Of a stretch of 13,270 nt of DNA, positions 1 through 8,000 are shown piece after piece. The notes below the pieces were generated by a model that was not told where the DNA came from, searched no databases, and saw only the letters and a program-made list of their open reading frames with translations. The stretch is from CAYNYI01 sp964401455. GTDB taxonomy: Bacteria; Fibrobacterota; OXYB2-FULL-49-7; CAYNYI01. A program made the position numbers and the translations under genes. Each line of letters starts with the position of its first letter. Position 1 is the stretch's first letter. The DNA lies in the NCBI GenBank assembly GCA_964401455.1, contig CAYNYI010000082.1, forward strand, positions 1 to 13,270, in the 5' to 3' direction.

Positions 1-96
1 AATGCCATCTTTTCATACCTATAATTTACAAATTTAGCCCTAAGTTTGCAAGTCTTTTTACAAATTTATCCCTAATTTTGTAATATCACCCAAAAT
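1..96. other. Non-coding tail downstream of the efflux operon
   Basis: This AT-rich stretch follows the stop codon of the outer-membrane factor gene and runs to the window edge. I see no reading frame worth calling and no hairpin with a U-tract that would make a convincing terminator for the operon. Its main content is the pair of dyad-symmetric direct repeats described separately. It could also belong to the promoter region of a gene beyond the left edge. Confidence 0.6.
25..83. repeat. Two direct copies of a 27-base dyad-symmetric repeat
   Basis: Copy 1 is 25-51 and copy 2 is 57-83, so they are spaced 32 bases start to start, with a 5-base gap. They match at 24 of 27 positions; the differences are at repeat positions 13, 20 and 25. 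Both begin tttacaaattta and share ccctaa in the middle. Each copy is also an imperfect palindrome: TTACAAA at one end pairs with TTTGTAA at the other (TTGCAAA/TTTGTAA with one G-U in copy 1). In copy 1 the inner TTAG/CTAA also pairs, leaving only GG in the middle. A 32-base period is close to three helical turns, so two protein dimers could bind on the same face. An RNA-structure role for the operon's 3' end is the alternative. The repeats are directly visible; the function is inference. Confidence 0.75.
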
Positions 97-1446
97 TCAA
101 CGGATTTTCGGCAATTTTTTAAGCAGATTGTCCGATAGGCTAAGAAAGCGGACACGCTCTTTCAGGAAAGCAAACCGGTAGCGAAGCGCCTGAATCCGGT
201 AATTCTCTAAAGAATTAATAACCTCGATCAAATCCTTGAGAGTGGCTCTGCCTCTTGCATACTCGCGCTCGGTTTCCTCCATCAGGCGGGATGCCGCTTC
301 GGACTTTTCTTTTAAAATAGCGATCATCTCAAGATCTGAATCCATCTCCGATGAAAGTGTTTTTAATTCCCGGCGCACATCGGCAATTCCTGAGGCCTTT
401 TTAAAATCAGAGATTTCTCTTTGCGCAAGTTTTAGCGCAAGAGAGGCTTCATCTTTTTTCCTGTTGAAATTCCAGGAGAAAGATGCGCCGGCGTTTATCT
501 TGTTGTTTTCAGCCTCCGGGCCTTCTGTAAGTCCGGCCAGACCGTAGCCGGCATATCCTTTAACAGCGGGCAGCAGATTATCGCGGGCGATTTCAATATT
601 GACGGAATCATTACGAAGAACAAGATCAAGCGCGCGGAAAGTCCGGATACTGTCAAGAACATCGGGAACACCGGGAACACCCTCTTCGGGGATAGGCGGG
701 ACAACGGTGTCGGGAAAAAGAACTGTTTGGCCCGCTCCTGAATAAGAAAGTATTCTTTCTGTCAGTTTTTTAAAAATATTTCTGTAATCCGCCAGGCGCT
801 GCCGGGCGTCGAGCACCTGAAGCTCTGCCCTTATAAAATCAGACTCATCGGCTATCCTGCTGTTTTTCATTTTTACGACATAATCAAACAGACGGAGACT
901 TGTTTCTTTAAGAGACTCAGCGCTTATCATATTAAAATAAGAAAGCTGCCATTCGAGATACAGTCCCGCAAGGGCTTCGGCATAATCTTCGCAAGACTCC
1001 GTCACCGCGGTCCTGCTGATTTCTGAGGAAACATCCGCCGCGAGTTTTTTAAGCTCCGCCTGCCTGCCGAACCGGTTGCGGACAAGGTCGGCACTGTAAG
1101 AAATTCCCAATTCCGATTTTAACGGTCTTTCATCCGAATAATTAAACGATACAGAAGCAGACGACCCCGAATAGGGAAAAAGATAAGACAAAGAGGAAGA
1201 ATGCTCCGGCCCGGCATTCCCGTCGAAATCCAGATAAAAGCCCTGATTTACAGAAAGCACTATGTCCTCTGACGGCTCAGAGATAGTTTTTGCCGGCCCG
1301 ATTTCGGAAAGCCCCGCGAGGATACTTTTTATCCCTTTGTCATTTTCCCAGACCCTTCGCATAAATTCTTCCCTGTTTATAAAAAGGCTATCCGCAAAAG
1401 TCCCGGAAAAAAGAAAGAAAACCGACAAGAGAAAAAACAGCCTCAT
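97..1446 (-). CDS. TolC-family outer-membrane efflux channel (OMF)
   Basis: This 449-residue protein is the outer-membrane exit duct of an RND-type efflux pump; trimers of this family form a beta-barrel plus a long periplasmic alpha-helical tunnel. Residues 1-18 are a signal peptide with a hydrophobic core and likely cleavage at TFA|DS. There is no lipobox cysteine, so it is probably not lipidated. Two OEP-type repeats are recognisable. In the first, helices rich in Ala, Leu and Glu run from about 120 to 235. The second begins near LLPAVKGYAGYG (292-303) and ends with the family-typical helix around EYARGRATLKDLIEVINSL (395-413). Length is normal for the family (about 420-490). The start is well supported: a GGGAGG Shine-Dalgarno lies 8 bases upstream, and ATG overlaps the permease stop as ATGA, implying translational coupling. 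Substrate cannot be read from the sequence. Family assignment is firm; the specific partner is inferred from the operon. Confidence 0.92.
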   Translation of the reverse strand: MRLFFLLSVFFLFSGTFADSLFINREEFMRRVWENDKGIKSILAGLSEIGPAKTISEPSEDIVLSVNQGFYLDFDGNAGPEHSSSLSYLFPYSGSSASVSFNYSDERPLKSELGISYSADLVRNRFGRQAELKKLAADVSSEISRTAVTESCEDYAEALAGLYLEWQLSYFNMISAESLKETSLRLFDYVVKMKNSRIADESDFIRAELQVLDARQRLADYRNIFKKLTERILSYSGAGQTVLFPDTVVPPIPEEGVPGVPDVLDSIRTFRALDLVLRNDSVNIEIARDNLLPAVKGYAGYGLAGLTEGPEAENNKINAGASFSWNFNRKKDEASLALKLAQREISDFKKASGIADVRRELKTLSSEMDSDLEMIAILKEKSEAASRLMEETEREYARGRATLKDLIEVINSLENYRIQALRYRFAFLKERVRFLSLSDNLLKKLPKIR

Positions 1447-4400
1447 TTCAAAAACCTCCCGGCAGCTTTTTTTAGAAAAAAGCGTATTTCAACACCCGAA
1501 CAGTAAACCGCGGGTACAAGAAGAAGCGTAATAAAAGTGGCGAAGATAAGCCCCCAGCCCATTGTGAACATCATCTCGGAAAGCATCGCGTCATAACCCG
1601 CGATTCCGTACGCGGTAGGGAAAAGCCCCGCCACGGTCGTAAAGGTGGTCAGGATAACCGCCCGCAGGCGCGTCGAGGAAGCCGAGGCCACGAGAGGCGC
1701 CACTTCTTTAAAAGAACCTTTAAAAGAAACTGTATTAAGCTTTGTAACCATTACTATTGAATCGTTCACAACAACACCGCTGAGCCCTAAAACACCGATC
1801 GCCGAGAAAAAGCCGAACATTGTCATGCCGTGCATTTTATATGCGAAGATTACGCCCGCGATACCAAAGGGAATGGTCAACATTATTATAAAGGGCTGAA
1901 GGAAAGACTCGAAAAGCAAAACGAGTATCAGATAAATTACCGCTACGGCAAGGATCGCTCCGAATTTAAGATCTGAACCCGACTCTCTTGTCTCTTCTAT
2001 CTCTCCCGTAAAAAAGACCCTGGTCGAAGGCTGGGAGGCGCCGAATGCCGGAAATACATTTTTTTCAAAATGCCCCGCTATATCAAGCGTAGTCATGCCC
2101 GCGGCGGCGTCCAAATCGGCATATACTCCGGTTACTCTTTTATAGTCCTCGCGCTCTATCGAGGAAGAAGCCTTTGTTTTTCTGAAAGCTACTATATCTC
2201 TTACGGGTATCAAATAACCCGCGTTATTCGAAACGGGCGTATTAAGTATTCTGCCGAAATCCCCCGCGTCAGAAGCTTCGGACCTGACGACGACCCGGAC
2301 GGTAGTCCTTTCCTCCTTAAGCTCATAAACTTCGTTCCCCTCGACGGCGGCCCTCAGCGCCCGCGCGATTTCAGAAGGCTGCACACCGAGCCTTTTGGCC
2401 TTTTCCCTGTCTATCCTGATCCGGTACTCCGGAGTTATCATCGGCTTATCTATTTCCACATTGGCAAGAGCCGGAAATTTTGTAAATTCGTTTTTGAAAA
2501 ATTCAGAAGCATGAGCCCGAAGCGAATCGGAAGACTCCAGAATTTTTAATTCTATGGCGCTTCCGCTGGAATGCCCGAAGCGGCTTTTGCGGACCTTGAA
2601 TTCCCTCAGGCCCTCGATTTCCCCTATTTTTTTCTTCCAGCCGGCGGTTATTTTTTTAAGAGGCCGGNNNNNNNNNNAGGCGTTTTCGGACGCGCTGCTT
2701 CTGAAGCGTCCTGTGGCAACGCGCGACTCAAAAGAGACCACATTTTTCCCGACTTCCGCCCTTATGATGTCCTCTATTTCGCGAAGTAACTTTTCCGTCA
2801 TAATCATATTGTAATCTTCGGGGGCTTCTCCGCTTATAAAAACCTCTTCTGATTCCTCATTCGGGAACATTACGAATTTCATTTCGTCCCGGAGGATTCC
2901 GAATGCCGCAAACAAAAAGAAAATAAAAGCGCCGAAAATTAAGAATTTAAAGCGAAGCGTAAAACGCATAGCGGAAGCATACACCCTCTCAACGGCGAAA
3001 AACCACCCGCCCTGCACTCTTCCGGACTTTTCTTTTCTTCTTTTAAGAACACCGGATATACCGAAGGTGAAAAAGTTTTTAAATCTCTGTGAAAATTCAA
3101 ACGTCACATGAGACGGCAGTATAAAAAGCGACTCGAACAAACTCGAGCCAAGCATTATAAATATTATCGGCGGAATAAACGCGACCATATTACCGAACCG
3201 TCCGCCGAAGAAAAACAAAGGAATAAAAGCGACACATGTGGTCGCGATGCTGGCTGTTATAGGAAGAAACATGGCAGAGGTGCCTTCGCGGGCCGAATCA
3301 CGCGGCAAGGCGCCGGAGGACTTCATTCTTGAAATGTTTTCGGCAACAACAATGGCATCGTCAACAACCATGCCCATAACAAGTATGGCCGCGGCAAGCG
3401 TTACATTATTTACCGTGTATCCGAGAAGATTTGAGACAACAAGGGTTACTCCCATGGTGAAAGGTATTCCCATCGCAACCCATACTCCGGACTTGAAATC
3501 GAGAAAAATGAACAATACGGCCAGTATCAGCACGAAACCGATCAGACCGTTTGTGCTTATTATGTCCAGGCGATTCCTGACAGATACCGATTCATCATCA
3601 ATAAGCGTCATCCCGAATGATGTCCCGGAAAGGCGCGAATCAAGAAATTTCAGGGCGGTGCTTTTTACCGTATCTACCGCTTCCAGAATTCCGGAAGAAC
3701 TGCTTTTTGTAACTTTAAGGATGACACCTTCATAACCGTTTATTTTAGTGATTGAACTTCTGTCTTCATACCTGTATTTTATCCTCGCGAGGTCCCCGAG
3801 CCGGACCGCCGGCCCGTCAAAGCTGCTCTGGACTATAAGCCCCCTTAATTCGCCGGCATTATCCAGTTCTGAGTCAATAATAACTTTTGTGTCCTGCCGG
3901 TCGTTCATTGTTCCGGCCGGGACACGCTGATTATTGGATTTAAGAGCGGTAATAATGGTGGAAACCGGGATACCGTATTTTTCGAGTTTTTCAGGAATAA
4001 AGGTTATTTCGAGCCTTCTGTCGAGATATCCCCTGATTTCGGCCTCGCTGATTTGAGGCAGCGATATCAATATGTCCTGAAGGGTTTCGGCCGTTTCCTG
4101 CAGCTCCAGACGCCTTTCGGGATCAAGCATATGAGAAAGAGTATCATACAAAGCAATATCGATAATGGCTTTTCTTGAAGTCTTGAATTGCCGGATATAC
4201 GGCCTGTCCCTGACTTCGGCCGGAAGGTCGGCCCGGTAAACCGCGTCTTCGATATCATTAACGACCTCATCCATGTCGTCCGCTTCCGGGGAGATTTCTA
4301 TACCAAACGAGGCACTGCCGGTGGAGGAGGTACTCCGGATGTTTTCAATACCGTCAACCCCTTTTAGTTCTTCCTCTATTTCTCTCGTAACAAAATACTC

Positions 4401-4583
4401 GACCTCAGATGGAGAAGCACCGGGATAACTCGCGCTGACGCGGACGAAATTGAAGGTAATGTCCGGCATTTCCTCTTTGCCGGTATTATTCCATAAAAGT
4501 ACGCCGGAGACAATCACTCCGAAAGTAATTATATTGGTCAGATAATGACGGCCTATGAAGAAAGAGATGATACTTTTAAGCAT
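1443..4583 (-). CDS. RND-superfamily efflux permease (AcrB/HAE-1-like), with an assembly gap
   Basis: Inner-membrane, proton-driven pump subunit; 1046 residues as written, the usual RND length. The opening is classic for the family: one membrane helix at about 13-30, then a porter-domain entry with SYPGASPSEVE (52-62). Membrane helices follow at about 345-490 (TM2-6), 541-562 (TM7) and 871-1030 (TM8-12), with two large periplasmic loops between. TM4 carries the proton-relay acidic pair D408 and D409 in VMGMVVDDAIVVAENIS. In TM10 the AcrB Lys940 position falls in GLSGVVVNDSIVMV (933-946), so the lysine is replaced by Val or Asn, as in a common non-AcrB RND clade. Substrate is unknown. An in-frame TAA at 4601-4599 lies six codons upstream, so ATG 4583 is the only plausible ATG start, yet no Shine-Dalgarno precedes it. 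It is first in an operon with the overlapping outer-membrane factor; no adaptor gene is adjacent. Ten Ns remove residues about 636-639 and probably more. Confidence 0.95.
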   Translation of the reverse strand: MLKSIISFFIGRHYLTNIITFGVIVSGVLLWNNTGKEEMPDITFNFVRVSASYPGASPSEVEYFVTREIEEELKGVDGIENIRSTSSTGSASFGIEISPEADDMDEVVNDIEDAVYRADLPAEVRDRPYIRQFKTSRKAIIDIALYDTLSHMLDPERRLELQETAETLQDILISLPQISEAEIRGYLDRRLEITFIPEKLEKYGIPVSTIITALKSNNQRVPAGTMNDRQDTKVIIDSELDNAGELRGLIVQSSFDGPAVRLGDLARIKYRYEDRSSITKINGYEGVILKVTKSSSSGILEAVDTVKSTALKFLDSRLSGTSFGMTLIDDESVSVRNRLDIISTNGLIGFVLILAVLFIFLDFKSGVWVAMGIPFTMGVTLVVSNLLGYTVNNVTLAAAILVMGMVVDDAIVVAENISRMKSSGALPRDSAREGTSAMFLPITASIATTCVAFIPLFFFGGRFGNMVAFIPPIIFIMLGSSLFESLFILPSHVTFEFSQRFKNFFTFGISGVLKRRKEKSGRVQGGWFFAVERVYASAMRFTLRFKFLIFGAFIFFLFAAFGILRDEMKFVMFPNEESEEVFISGEAPEDYNMIMTEKLLREIEDIIRAEVGKNVVSFESRVATGRFRSSASENAXXXXRPLKKITAGWKKKIGEIEGLREFKVRKSRFGHSSGSAIELKILESSDSLRAHASEFFKNEFTKFPALANVEIDKPMITPEYRIRIDREKAKRLGVQPSEIARALRAAVEGNEVYELKEERTTVRVVVRSEASDAGDFGRILNTPVSNNAGYLIPVRDIVAFRKTKASSSIEREDYKRVTGVYADLDAAAGMTTLDIAGHFEKNVFPAFGASQPSTRVFFTGEIEETRESGSDLKFGAILAVAVIYLILVLLFESFLQPFIIMLTIPFGIAGVIFAYKMHGMTMFGFFSAIGVLGLSGVVVNDSIVMVTKLNTVSFKGSFKEVAPLVASASSTRLRAVILTTFTTVAGLFPTAYGIAGYDAMLSEMMFTMGWGLIFATFITLLLVPAVYCSGVEIRFFLKKAAGRFLK
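1455..1460 (-). promoter_or_regulatory. Shine-Dalgarno site of the outer-membrane factor gene
   Basis: GGGAGG lies 8 bases before the ATG at 1446, inside the last codons of the permease gene. It fixes the start codon of the outer-membrane factor. It also contrasts with the permease gene, which has no recognisable Shine-Dalgarno. Together with the ATGA overlap it suggests reinitiation or coupled translation. Confidence 0.8.
2668..2677. other. Assembly gap (10 N)
   Basis: Ten undetermined bases lie within the second periplasmic loop (porter domain) of the RND permease. The frame is open across them, but ten is not a multiple of three, so the run is likely a placeholder and not a measured length. 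The flanking residues ASENA and RPLKK correspond in RND relatives to positions separated by roughly a dozen residues (a short beta strand) instead of four. The true insert is therefore probably about 25-40 bases. That estimate rests on family alignment from memory. Confidence 0.9.
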
Positions 4584-4619
4584 ATTCGTGTGGTTAAATT
4601 AATACAAGCTATCTCTGAA

Positions 4620-4647
4620 TATACGAAAATGCGTTCTAAAAAGTTCC
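4620..4647 (-). promoter_or_regulatory. Possible ECF-sigma-type promoter of the efflux operon
   Basis: On the minus strand GGAACTT (4647-4641) is followed after 15 bases by CGTATA (4625-4620), about 36 bases before the permease ATG. GGAACTT matches the -35 element known for sigma-E-like ECF factors, and CGTA-type -10 elements are known for several ECF groups. The GAAC to CGTA spacing is 17 bases, which is normal for ECF promoters. A weaker housekeeping reading uses TATATT (4623-4618) as -10 without a good -35. If the ECF reading is right, the pump would respond to envelope stress. This is a motif match only. Confidence 0.4.
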
Positions 4648-4680
4648 CCGTTTAATGTGTTTTTTTGATTTTTCTTTTAG

Positions 4681-4722
4681 AAAAATTTTCTCCGGGCCTT
4701 CTACATAAAAGCCCGGAGAAAA
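4681..4722 (-). terminator. Rho-independent terminator of the giant gene
   Basis: The arms 4686-4697 and 4711-4722 are perfect 12-bp inverted repeats (TTTTCTCCGGGC with GCCCGGAGAAAA) around a 13-base loop. On the minus strand the hairpin is followed directly by TTTTT (4685-4681), and it begins 16 bases after the TGA of the giant gene. On the plus strand the stem is followed by A instead of U, so it acts in the minus direction only. It should isolate the efflux operon from transcription of the giant gene. Confidence 0.9.
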
Positions 4723-4738
4723 AAACGGAGAGATACGA

Positions 4739-5092
4739 TCAGTTTTTCCTGAGGACGACTATCTTATATGTACCGACATCCTCGTTTACGCCGTTTCCGT
4801 ATTCAGCGGTTACCCTTATAATATACGGTCCGGATGCCACAAGGCGGCCTTTTTCGTTTACGCATGGCCACGGCCATGTTACTGAAACATTTCCGTCGGT
4901 AGTCCTGCTCTGACAGTATCCTTCGACCGGCCCGAGCGAGGTTACAAAATTCCCGAGCATATCGAATACTTTTCCGCTCAGGGTAACAGGCATAGGCTCG
5001 TCAGAGCGGTTATTCTTTGTCTTGTAAGAGAACTTGACGCTTATATTTATATTTGTGTTTGTTGCCGGATTGGGGCCTGCCTTTATGCCGCA
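4739..5092 (-). other. FlgD-Ig / type IX secretion-like C-terminal domain
   Basis: Visible residues 2727-2843. AGPNPA (2731-2736) is the usual opening of this C-terminal family. It is followed by SGKVFDMLGNFVTSLG, a VTWPW strand, GRLVASGPYIIRV (2808-2820) and the end YKIVVLRKN. This order (PNP, then D-x-x-G-x-x-V, W, ASG-x-Y, terminal K-I-V-V) is shared by FlgD-Ig-like and type A T9SS sorting domains. The short basic end after a hydrophobic strand favours an export or anchoring signal. Which secretion system reads it cannot be settled from this window. Confidence 0.7.
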
Positions 5093-8000
5093 TATTTCCT
5101 CGAGATTGTTTCTGGTTACAACAGCGCCCGGATTATTCTTATGTACCGGATTTCCGTAATTATCCTCGATGGACTTGTCTGAGTATATGCGCACTTTACC
5201 GTCGCTGAAATTAAATGAACTCCGCGACTCGGCGCTCCGGCTCATGTTGAATTTGTACACAGAACCTTTGAGGTTCGGTCCGTCCATATTGACAGACTCG
5301 ATGCTGTCTTCAGGAGCGAGTAATTCCTCATCTATATAGTTGCTGTCTCTGAACAGAAGTATTTCATCAAGATTCAAACCGGTAAGATTAACCGCCTCGC
5401 TGAAATACACTGTCATGCTGCTCCTGGCATCGGCGCTTTCCGCGCAGCCCGAATCCGCGTAAACCGCGCCGCGGAGCACCGGCCCTATACCGTCATCGGC
5501 AATACCCGGAACTTTTTCTCCGTTCGGAAGAGTAATTTGAAAAGAGGGTTTATAGAAAGTTTCATATAAGGGCCTGTTTGTCTCTCCGTAAAGGGCCTTC
5601 AAATAAACATCATCAAAATTATCGGTATAATACGAGGCAGCGTGTTCTTTCAGATAAAGAAGGAAGACCCTTCCAAGAGAATTTCCTGATATTTCACTGT
5701 CGGGTATTGTATCTCCTGAAGAGCCGTCAATCATCCCGACCGAATCTATGCTCCATGAAACATCCAGCGAATCGCCTTTCAGAGAAATATCAATATCGGC
5801 ACCAGGCAGTTTATACCAGACCGAACACGCAGAGAAGTCATCATCAGATGCCGAAAAGACATCATAAAAATGCCGGTTGGATATAAATTCGATACGGAGA
5901 AGGTCCGCGTAACCGTCCCCGTCTGTATCTTTAAGCGTTGAACCGCTAAGCTCGGGATCACCGGCAACTCTTATATAGACACTGTCTGAAAAAGCTGATG
6001 CCGTTTTTATAGAAGTATCAGGGCTGCTGATAGAAACGACCGCGTCACATCCGAAGTCCGTCATATTGAAACGGAAAGTCTCCGCGTCTTCTTCGGTCTT
6101 GTCGCCGTGGCACGAACCGTTTTCCGTCCAGTTTGCAGACATATATTTCTTACCGCTGACCGCGGCGGAGAATGCGATATTCCCGCAGCGGTCGAAAGGT
6201 ATGGCATACAGCTGATAACGGTCTTTAGTCAGTGATACTGTATCGAGAACAGGCACAGTGGCGTTTTTGTCCTGAAATAGTTTTACAAAAGCCAGAGGCC
6301 CTGTCTTCAGGTTTACAAGCACATCGGCTTTAAGGGAGTCGTTGAGTCTGAGATACACATACTGGGGAGTAACCGACGAATAAGAATTTACAAGCCGGAA
6401 ATATACCGTATCGGCACCGCGCCGGAAATTCCCGAGAGAGACAGAGTCGTCGGCTGAACTCATGATGGAATCAGCTCCCGACGGCATACTGTCGGTGTAG
6501 GCAAGGCATGTCCAGGCTTCTTTGGGGTCCTGCCCGTAATTCAGCTCACCGGCAAGTACAGTATCATTCAGGCCGGCTGCCGGTCTTGAGCAGGCGGCTT
6601 TAAAATAGTCGCTATCGAATGACGAAACCCTGTTCCCGTTTTTATCGGTAACAACAACCCTGACCGCGAATGTATCACCTGCGAGAATTTCTCCTTCATT
6701 AATAATTTCCGCTCTGAGCCCCGCGGGTTCTCCAGGCTCCACATTAATGATATAAGAAAGCGTATCACTTCCGGAGACCACCGCTAAGGTATATGTTCCG
6801 ACTGTCTGCGGATCGAATGTCAGAGACTTCGCTTCTGCACTCTGCTGACCAAGGCCCTCTTCGGAGATCAGCCACTGGGCGCTGAGCGGGTCCCAGAGTG
6901 TATCTGATTCATCATAATCGCGGTGTCCCTCGAAAAACAGAGTAACGGGTTCGCCTATTGTGAGAACTGAACCGAGCGTGTCAAGTATTCCGAGCTCCTC
7001 CGAATACAACCTGTATTTATCATAGCCGTAATTTATAACATTGAAATACAGAGTGTCCCATAAATCCGGCAAATCGTCGTTACGGGCCTTCAGGTTGGTC
7101 ACAAAAGAAGAGGTGGAATAATCTACCCGGGACATTGTTACAAATGTGTCGACACCGGTAACGGAAAAGTAATTCTCGTCAAGAGGATAATAGCGCGAAG
7201 CGGCGTTTTCAATAAAGTTCCCGAACCTGTCGCGCGAAACCGCATAATACGTTTTACTGCCTTCTTCAAGGGTCCATGTAACCGTATCTCTAATAAGCCC
7301 GGGTGCCCGGTCGCCCGCATAACCCGGTGCTATTTCAAGCGCATAACGCGCGACACTGTCCACGGCTGATATCCTTATTTTCACAGTGCACGACGGCGCG
7401 CCCTCATCAAGAGGCAAAAAGGCCATAGAAAGAGAATCCGGGGCCTTTGTAAACATACTCCAAGGAATTTCTATTTCCGTCTCATCGTAATCAGAATGCC
7501 TCTGATTATAGGCGTTCATGCTGTCCGTATTGTTCCACTCTATTATCTGGCTTCTCCCCACCGCGTAGGTCTGCATCATTACAAGAGAATTTGTATCCAT
7601 CGCTACCACAAAGAGGGTATCAGCCGTTCCGGCCTCAATGGTTATGCTGTCAAGACGGTTCCGGAGGAGTGTAATCGGATCATAAATCGACGGGTCTAGA
7701 GTAGTCAGGAAAAGAGCCTGCAGCGTGTCATAATCTATACTGTCGCGAAGAATTATCTCGACAGTGTCTCTTATGGTCTCGAGTCCGGTTTCGTATCTTG
7801 CGATCACACGTCCTGCGTCTCCGGTCGCGGTATCTCCGAACGCAAGATAAAAAGCTGTATCAAGAAACTCTCCCGTCCCGGAGAAAGTATCAAGAGGGGA
7901 AGATACCGAGTTGAGGGGATTATTAAAACCGTCAATGGTCCAGGAAACTTCGGCCTTGCCCCAATAAGCGTTTCCGACCAATGCTTTGGAATAAAAACTT

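Larger units (their letters stand above)
4584..4738. other. Intergenic region between giant gene and efflux operon
   Basis: These 155 bases separate the TGA of the giant gene from the ATG of the permease gene. They contain a strong terminator hairpin nearest the giant gene, an A-tract-rich segment (4651-4680), and a possible promoter close to the permease gene. Read on the minus strand, the A-tract segment includes runs of five and seven A, which could bend DNA or act as an UP-like element. I see no small gene here. Confidence 0.7.

Noticed and set aside
25..83. CRISPR array start
   Set aside because: There are only two copies separated by 5 bases, no spacer-sized intervals and no cas genes.
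2070..2549. 159-codon plus-strand reading frame opposite the permease gene
   Set aside because: It lies entirely antisense to conserved RND sequence, shows no recognisable domain or ribosome site, and has the Arg/Ser-rich composition of a shadow frame.
2641..2700. Frameshift or pseudogene in the permease at the N run
   Set aside because: Both flanks read in the same frame with conserved RND sequence up to a normal C-terminus; the disturbance is an assembly gap.
3238..3735. 165-codon plus-strand reading frame opposite TM2-TM5 of the permease
   Set aside because: It is the mirror of a conserved membrane region; its translation is low-complexity Thr/Ser/Arg without family features.
1443..4583. 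Heavy-metal (CusA-type) RND specificity
   Set aside because: I see no methionine relay or HME-type TM4 signature; the VDDAIVVAEN motif fits the drug/hydrophobe-type branch better, and the substrate stays open.
5903..5929. Dockerin module of a cellulosome
   Set aside because: Dockerins have two calcium loops about 30 residues apart with flanking helices; here there is one loop among beta strands.
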